A stretch of DNA of 64,000 bases. It comes from Ruminococcus sp. (GTDB lineage: Bacteria > Bacillota > Clostridia > Oscillospirales > Ruminococcaceae). Under the pieces are notes generated by a model that saw only the letters and a program-made list of their open reading frames with translations, was not told the origin of the DNA and did not search any database. Both the position numbers and the translations under genes were made by a program. The stretch lies in assembly GCA_018376535.1 (NCBI GenBank), contig JAHABC010000005.1, positions 99,733 through 163,732 on the forward strand. The letters run 5' to 3'. Positions 60,666 to 64,000 of the stretch are shown here, in pieces (within the stretch, counting starts at the first letter, position 1; the number at the start of each line of letters is the position of its first letter).

Positions 60666-63068
60666 TTATATTAAGTGCCAGATATCTCTAGCATAGTCAT
60701 CAACTGCACGGTCAGCAGAGAATATACCTGCATGAGCAGTATTTATTAATGACATCTTGGCCCACTTTTCTCTATCCTTGTAGATATCAGAAGAGTATTG
60801 TTGAGCCTTTCTATAAGAATCGAAGTCAGCAAGAACCATGTAAGGGTCTTTCTTTCTAAGAGATTCAGCAACTTCATTGAATGTGCAACCGTTGATACCT
60901 TTATACATTCTTTCAATGGCTTCCTTAATAGTAGGATTTCCATTATAGTGATTTTCAGGGTTATAGTGAGGTTTTAACGCATTAACTTCTGGTGTGGACA
61001 TACCAAAGATAATAATATTGTCTTTACCTACTGCATCATGAATTTCAACGTTAGCACCGTCCATAGTACCTAGAGTTATAGCACCATTAAGCATTAACTT
61101 CATGTTACCAGTACCAGATGCCTCTGTACCTGCAAGAGAAATCTGTTCAGAGATATCAGCGGCAGGCATTAGTAGTTCAGATAGTGTTACCTTATAATCT
61201 TCTAGGAAGTATACAGCCAACTTATCTTTTAGTTTAGGGTTCTTTCTAATCTCTTCAGAAATTGCCCAAATCATCTTGATAATTTGCTTAGCTAGATAGT
61301 ATCCAGGGGCAGCCTTTGCAGCAAAGATATAAGTCTTTGGAGTGAAATCTGCGTTTGGATTTGCTAGTAGATAGTTATAATCAGCGATTATATTTAAAGC
61401 ATTCAAGTGTTGACGCTTGTATTCATGTAATCTCTTAACTTGAACGTCAAAGATACTATCAGTATTTAGAATCATTCCGTTAGAATGGTTCTTAACATAC
61501 TTAGCAAAGCGTTCCTTGTTTTCCTTTTTAATCTTTTGGATTTCAGCTAGAACTTCCTTATCATCTTGATACTTTAAGAACTTAATTAGGTTAGCACCAT
61601 CATCTAAGAAAGAGTCGCCAATCTTAGATTTTAATAGGTTAGTTAATCCTGGGTTAGATTGATATAACCATCTTCTATATGCAATACCATTAGTTACGTT
61701 CTTGAACTTTGTTGGTGTATCTTGATATTCGTCTGCAAATACAGATTCCTTTATAATCTCAGAGTGTAACTTGGATACGCCATTTACACTATGTGAACCT
61801 ACTACACACAATGTAGCCATATGAATTTGATTATCCTTAACTATAGACATTCTTGTAGTCTTAGCAGAGTCATAACCATTCTTTTCCATAAGGTCTTTAC
61901 AGTAACGGTTGTTAATCTCAATGATTATTGAGAATATACGTGGAATAACTTCTCTAACTAAGTTCATATCCCATTTTTCAAGAGCCTCAGCCATTACTGT
62001 GTGGTTAGTGTATGCAAAAGTATTAGTTACAATGTGCCATGATTTTTCCCATGAGTAACCACAATCATCTAATAGAATTCTCATCAACTCTGGAATTGCT
62101 AAGGTTGGGTGAGTATCGTTTATGTGAATAGCAACCTTTTCATGTAGATTATCTAGTGTGCCGTATACTGCCATGTGATTGTTTACAATATCGCCAATAG
62201 ATGCCGCACACATAAAGTATTGTTGTCTTAATCTTAAAGACTTACCTTGTAGGTGGTTATCGTTAGGATATAATACCTTTGATATAGCATTAGCAATGTT
62301 ATTTTGACCTAATGCCTTATCGTAATCACCCTTATTAAACATTTCCATGTTGAAACTTGGAGCTTTTGCACTCCATAGACGTAGTACAGATACACCTTCG
62401 GAATTGTATCCAGATACATATAAGTCGTGTGGAACGGCTGTAACTGTACTATAGTTTACATGGTTAATATAGTGATATTGATTATCCCAATATTCATGGA
62501 GTTCACCCTCAAAGTGAACATCTATAGCCATTTCTGGTTTGCTATCTAGCCAAACGTTACCACCTGGTAGCCAGTTATCAGGGAGTTCAGTTTGCCAACC
62601 GTCCTCTATTTTTTGCTTGAATATACCGTATTCATAGCAGATAGAGTAACCCATAGCTGGATATCCTTGAGTAGCCATGCCATCTAAGTAACAAGCAGCA
62701 AGACGACCTAAACCACCATTACCAAGACCAGCGTCTGGTTCGTATTCGTATATACGTTCAATATTAGCTTTGAAGTCATCTTTTAATACAGATGTAACTT
62801 CATCTACTAAGCCTAGATTATATATGCTAGTCTTTAATGAACGTCCCATTAAGAACTCCATTGAAAGATAGTATACTTGTTTCTTACCCATAGAATGTGC
62901 CTTACTAATAAAGCGTTGTCTTTTTTGCTTTAGTATGGATACTATAACTGTGGATAAGGCTTTATATAACTGTGTATCAGAAGCCTCATCAGGAGTTACA
63001 TTAAAATCTGAAGATAGTATTCTAACTAACTCTTGTTTCAATTCTGCTTTAGTGATTGTTTTTTCCAA
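60666..63068 (-). CDS. glgP: glycogen/maltodextrin phosphorylase GlgP
   Basis: PLP-dependent phosphorolysis of alpha-1,4-glucans to glucose 1-phosphate. The protein is about 800 residues. It has EYEPDAGLGNGGLGRLAACYLDGMAT near the N-terminus and the PLP lysine in TEASGTGNMKLMLNGA. I start at TTG 63068, because the SD GGAGTG lies 8 bases upstream; the ATG seven codons earlier has no SD and would put that SD inside the gene. Codon choice suggests strong expression. Confidence 0.94.
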   Translation of the reverse strand: MEKTITKAELKQELVRILSSDFNVTPDEASDTQLYKALSTVIVSILKQKRQRFISKAHSMGKKQVYYLSMEFLMGRSLKTSIYNLGLVDEVTSVLKDDFKANIERIYEYEPDAGLGNGGLGRLAACYLDGMATQGYPAMGYSICYEYGIFKQKIEDGWQTELPDNWLPGGNVWLDSKPEMAIDVHFEGELHEYWDNQYHYINHVNYSTVTAVPHDLYVSGYNSEGVSVLRLWSAKAPSFNMEMFNKGDYDKALGQNNIANAISKVLYPNDNHLQGKSLRLRQQYFMCAASIGDIVNNHMAVYGTLDNLHEKVAIHINDTHPTLAIPELMRILLDDCGYSWEKSWHIVTNTFAYTNHTVMAEALEKWDMNLVREVIPRIFSIIIEINNRYCKDLMEKNGYDSAKTTRMSIVKDNQIHMATLCVVGSHSVNGVSKLHSEIIKESVFADEYQDTPTKFKNVTNGIAYRRWLYQSNPGLTNLLKSKIGDSFLDDGANLIKFLKYQDDKEVLAEIQKIKKENKERFAKYVKNHSNGMILNTDSIFDVQVKRLHEYKRQHLNALNIIADYNYLLANPNADFTPKTYIFAAKAAPGYYLAKQIIKMIWAISEEIRKNPKLKDKLAVYFLEDYKVTLSELLMPAADISEQISLAGTEASGTGNMKLMLNGAITLGTMDGANVEIHDAVGKDNIIIFGMSTPEVNALKPHYNPENHYNGNPTIKEAIERMYKGINGCTFNEVAESLRKKDPYMVLADFDSYRKAQQYSSDIYKDREKWAKMSLINTAHAGIFSADRAVDDYARDIWHLI

Positions 63069-63172
63069 TCTAAACACTCCATTCTTCATAATATAATAAC
63101 ATTCGTGTAAATGATGTTTATAGTCATATTTAAAGATAGATAATCCTTAAAAATAGCATCATTACACACTTA

Positions 63173-63201
63173 ATTATATCTTAATTTGATATGTTTGTCA
63201 A
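63173..63201 (-). promoter_or_regulatory. glgP promoter
   Basis: On the minus strand TTGACA (63196-63201), 17 bases, TATAAT (63173-63178): a consensus sigma-A promoter, with about 105 bases of leader. Confidence 0.78.
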
Positions 63202-63241
63202 TGATAATGACCTTAATTTTACATTCCGCACACATAAATTA

Positions 63242-63270
63242 AAAGAACCTTAAAAATATTAAGGTTCTTA
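63242..63270 (-). terminator. terminator after the flavin reductase-like gene
   Basis: AAGAACCTTAA pairs with TTAAGGTTCTT; TTTTAATTT follows on the minus strand. Confidence 0.75.
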
Positions 63271-63301
63271 TACAAATTAATATTGGCTTATGTTTGTAAA
63301 T

Positions 63302-63808
63302 TTAATCATTAGAATAGACTGCTATTATCTCACCTACAAAGGCGGTATGTATAGGATTAGTTTCACTGTACCACTTGTTACAAGAAGTATCACTAAAGTT
63401 TTTGGTATCTAACTGTTGAGAATATAGCTTTTTGCACACAAATACAAGTTTAGATTGCTCAAAAGCAACACCACCATCTAGTGAGATAGGTTTCAATCCA
63501 GTTTCGGCAACCTTGTCGACATCTTTGCCAGAGTGCGAACCACAATAGTTCAAGATGTTTTTGCAATCTTGTGGATAGAATGATATAGTAAAGATATCAC
63601 TATTATCAATAAAGTTGAATGTGTGTCTATTACTTCTAACTACTGTAGTAACTACGTTCTTACCCCACATTACACCAACACCACCCCAAGAGGCTGTCAT
63701 AGTATTAAAATTGTTGATATCACCTGCAGTTAATAAAAACCAATCTTTGCCTATTGCAGTAAATGGGTTAATATTAAGAGTATCGATATTAATAGGTTTT
63801 AAAGACAT
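63302..63808 (-). CDS. flavin reductase-like FMN-binding protein
   Basis: A 168-residue protein of the flavin reductase-like split-barrel family: DWFLLTAGDINNFNTMTASWGGVGVMWGKNVVTTVVRSNRHTFNFI and FTISFYPQ are the FMN-binding blocks. The partner oxidoreductase is unknown. I start at ATG 63808 (MSLKPINIDTL) with GAAAGGAT upstream; the longer frame adds 10 residues without an SD. Confidence 0.85.
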   Translation of the reverse strand: MSLKPINIDTLNINPFTAIGKDWFLLTAGDINNFNTMTASWGGVGVMWGKNVVTTVVRSNRHTFNFIDNSDIFTISFYPQDCKNILNYCGSHSGKDVDKVAETGLKPISLDGGVAFEQSKLVFVCKKLYSQQLDTKNFSDTSCNKWYSETNPIHTAFVGEIIAVYSND

Positions 63809-63844
63809 AAAAAAATCAAATCCTTTCAAGAAAATCACATAATA

Positions 63845-63873
63845 ATACTATCACACTAGATATTTTTTGTCAA
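63845..63873 (-). promoter_or_regulatory. promoter of the flavin reductase-like gene
   Basis: On the minus strand TTGACA, 17-base spacer, TAGTAT. Bases 63874-64000 beyond it show no gene or clear element. Confidence 0.7.
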
Positions 63874-64000
63874 GCCTTTAATACTGCACGATATTTTAAG
63901 CGTGTATGTTCCACAATGAAATGAGACACAATATTTACCAATTGAAAATCAATAAAAAAGTAGCGAACTAAGAACTTTTATGTTAAAATAAAAACACACA

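Overview
The window looks like a chromosomal segment of an AT-rich, spore-forming member of the Clostridia, most likely a gut Oscillospirales/Ruminococcaceae-type bacterium. This placement is inferred from gene content: FabK-type fatty acid synthesis, SpoVAD/SpoVAE, a gerA-type germination operon, dockerin-bearing secreted proteins, cellobiose phosphorylase, a eukaryote-type short ProRS, and class I two-subunit fumarase. No rRNA gene or species marker is present. TTG start codons with strong Shine-Dalgarno (SD) sequences are frequent.

Layout. 0-3.4 kb: leftward fatty-acid genes fabH-fabK-fabG-fabF (fabF cut by the window edge). 3.6-6.1 kb: rightward fabD, aroE and aroK, with aroE-aroK bracketed by clusters of an 11-bp repeat. 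6.2-12 kb: an amidohydrolase, an HTH/superoxide-reductase-like fusion, the fumarase alpha subunit, an MNT/HEPN pair, a leucine-rich-repeat (LRR) dockerin protein and an orphan prepilin. 12.0-12.5 kb: three tRNA genes. 12.5-14.9 kb: mazF, a small membrane protein and proS. 14.9-21.7 kb: a compact leftward capsid and DNA-packaging cassette (terminase subunits, portal, capsid, protease-like protein, connector- and hub-like proteins), with no integrase, lysis, tape-measure or fibre genes. 21.9-23.3 kb: spoVAD-spoVAE. 23.4-28.4 kb: bioY, pgsA, rimO, a DUF4291 gene, recX and ilvE on the minus strand. 28.6-32.3 kb: a DUF421 gene and a germinant-receptor operon whose C subunit is truncated. 32.7-45.6 kb: a flippase, a transglutaminase-dockerin protein, cysE-cysS, two cyclophilins, murA, a zinc-ribbon membrane protein, rlmH and cellobiose phosphorylase. 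45.7-45.9 kb: a probable noncoding RNA. 46.1-53.6 kb: an LRR-dockerin protein, a lipoprotein, a two-component system, a DUF1385 gene, prmC and recA. 53.6-54.6 kb: a DUF536-type coiled-coil HTH gene whose promoter is built from the 11-bp repeats. 54.8-63.8 kb: a solute-binding lipoprotein, a SpoIID/peptidoglycan-binding group, a CPBP protease, a His-less HPr-like protein with a structured leader, glycogen phosphorylase and a flavin reductase-like gene.

Most of this is core metabolism and sporulation. Three things stand out. The first is the TTGACAAG/TTGCAAAG 11-bp repeat family, which occurs as arrays around aroE-aroK and over the promoter and coding region of the DUF536 gene, suggesting a DNA-binding protein with a dispersed operator set. 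The second is the intact but minimal capsid-packaging cassette, which could be a domesticated phage or gene-transfer-agent-like locus. The third is a pair of genes flanking one response regulator (the lipoprotein and the histidine kinase) for which the only well-placed start codon is ACG. Gene functions come from my reading of conserved motifs; no database search was possible.
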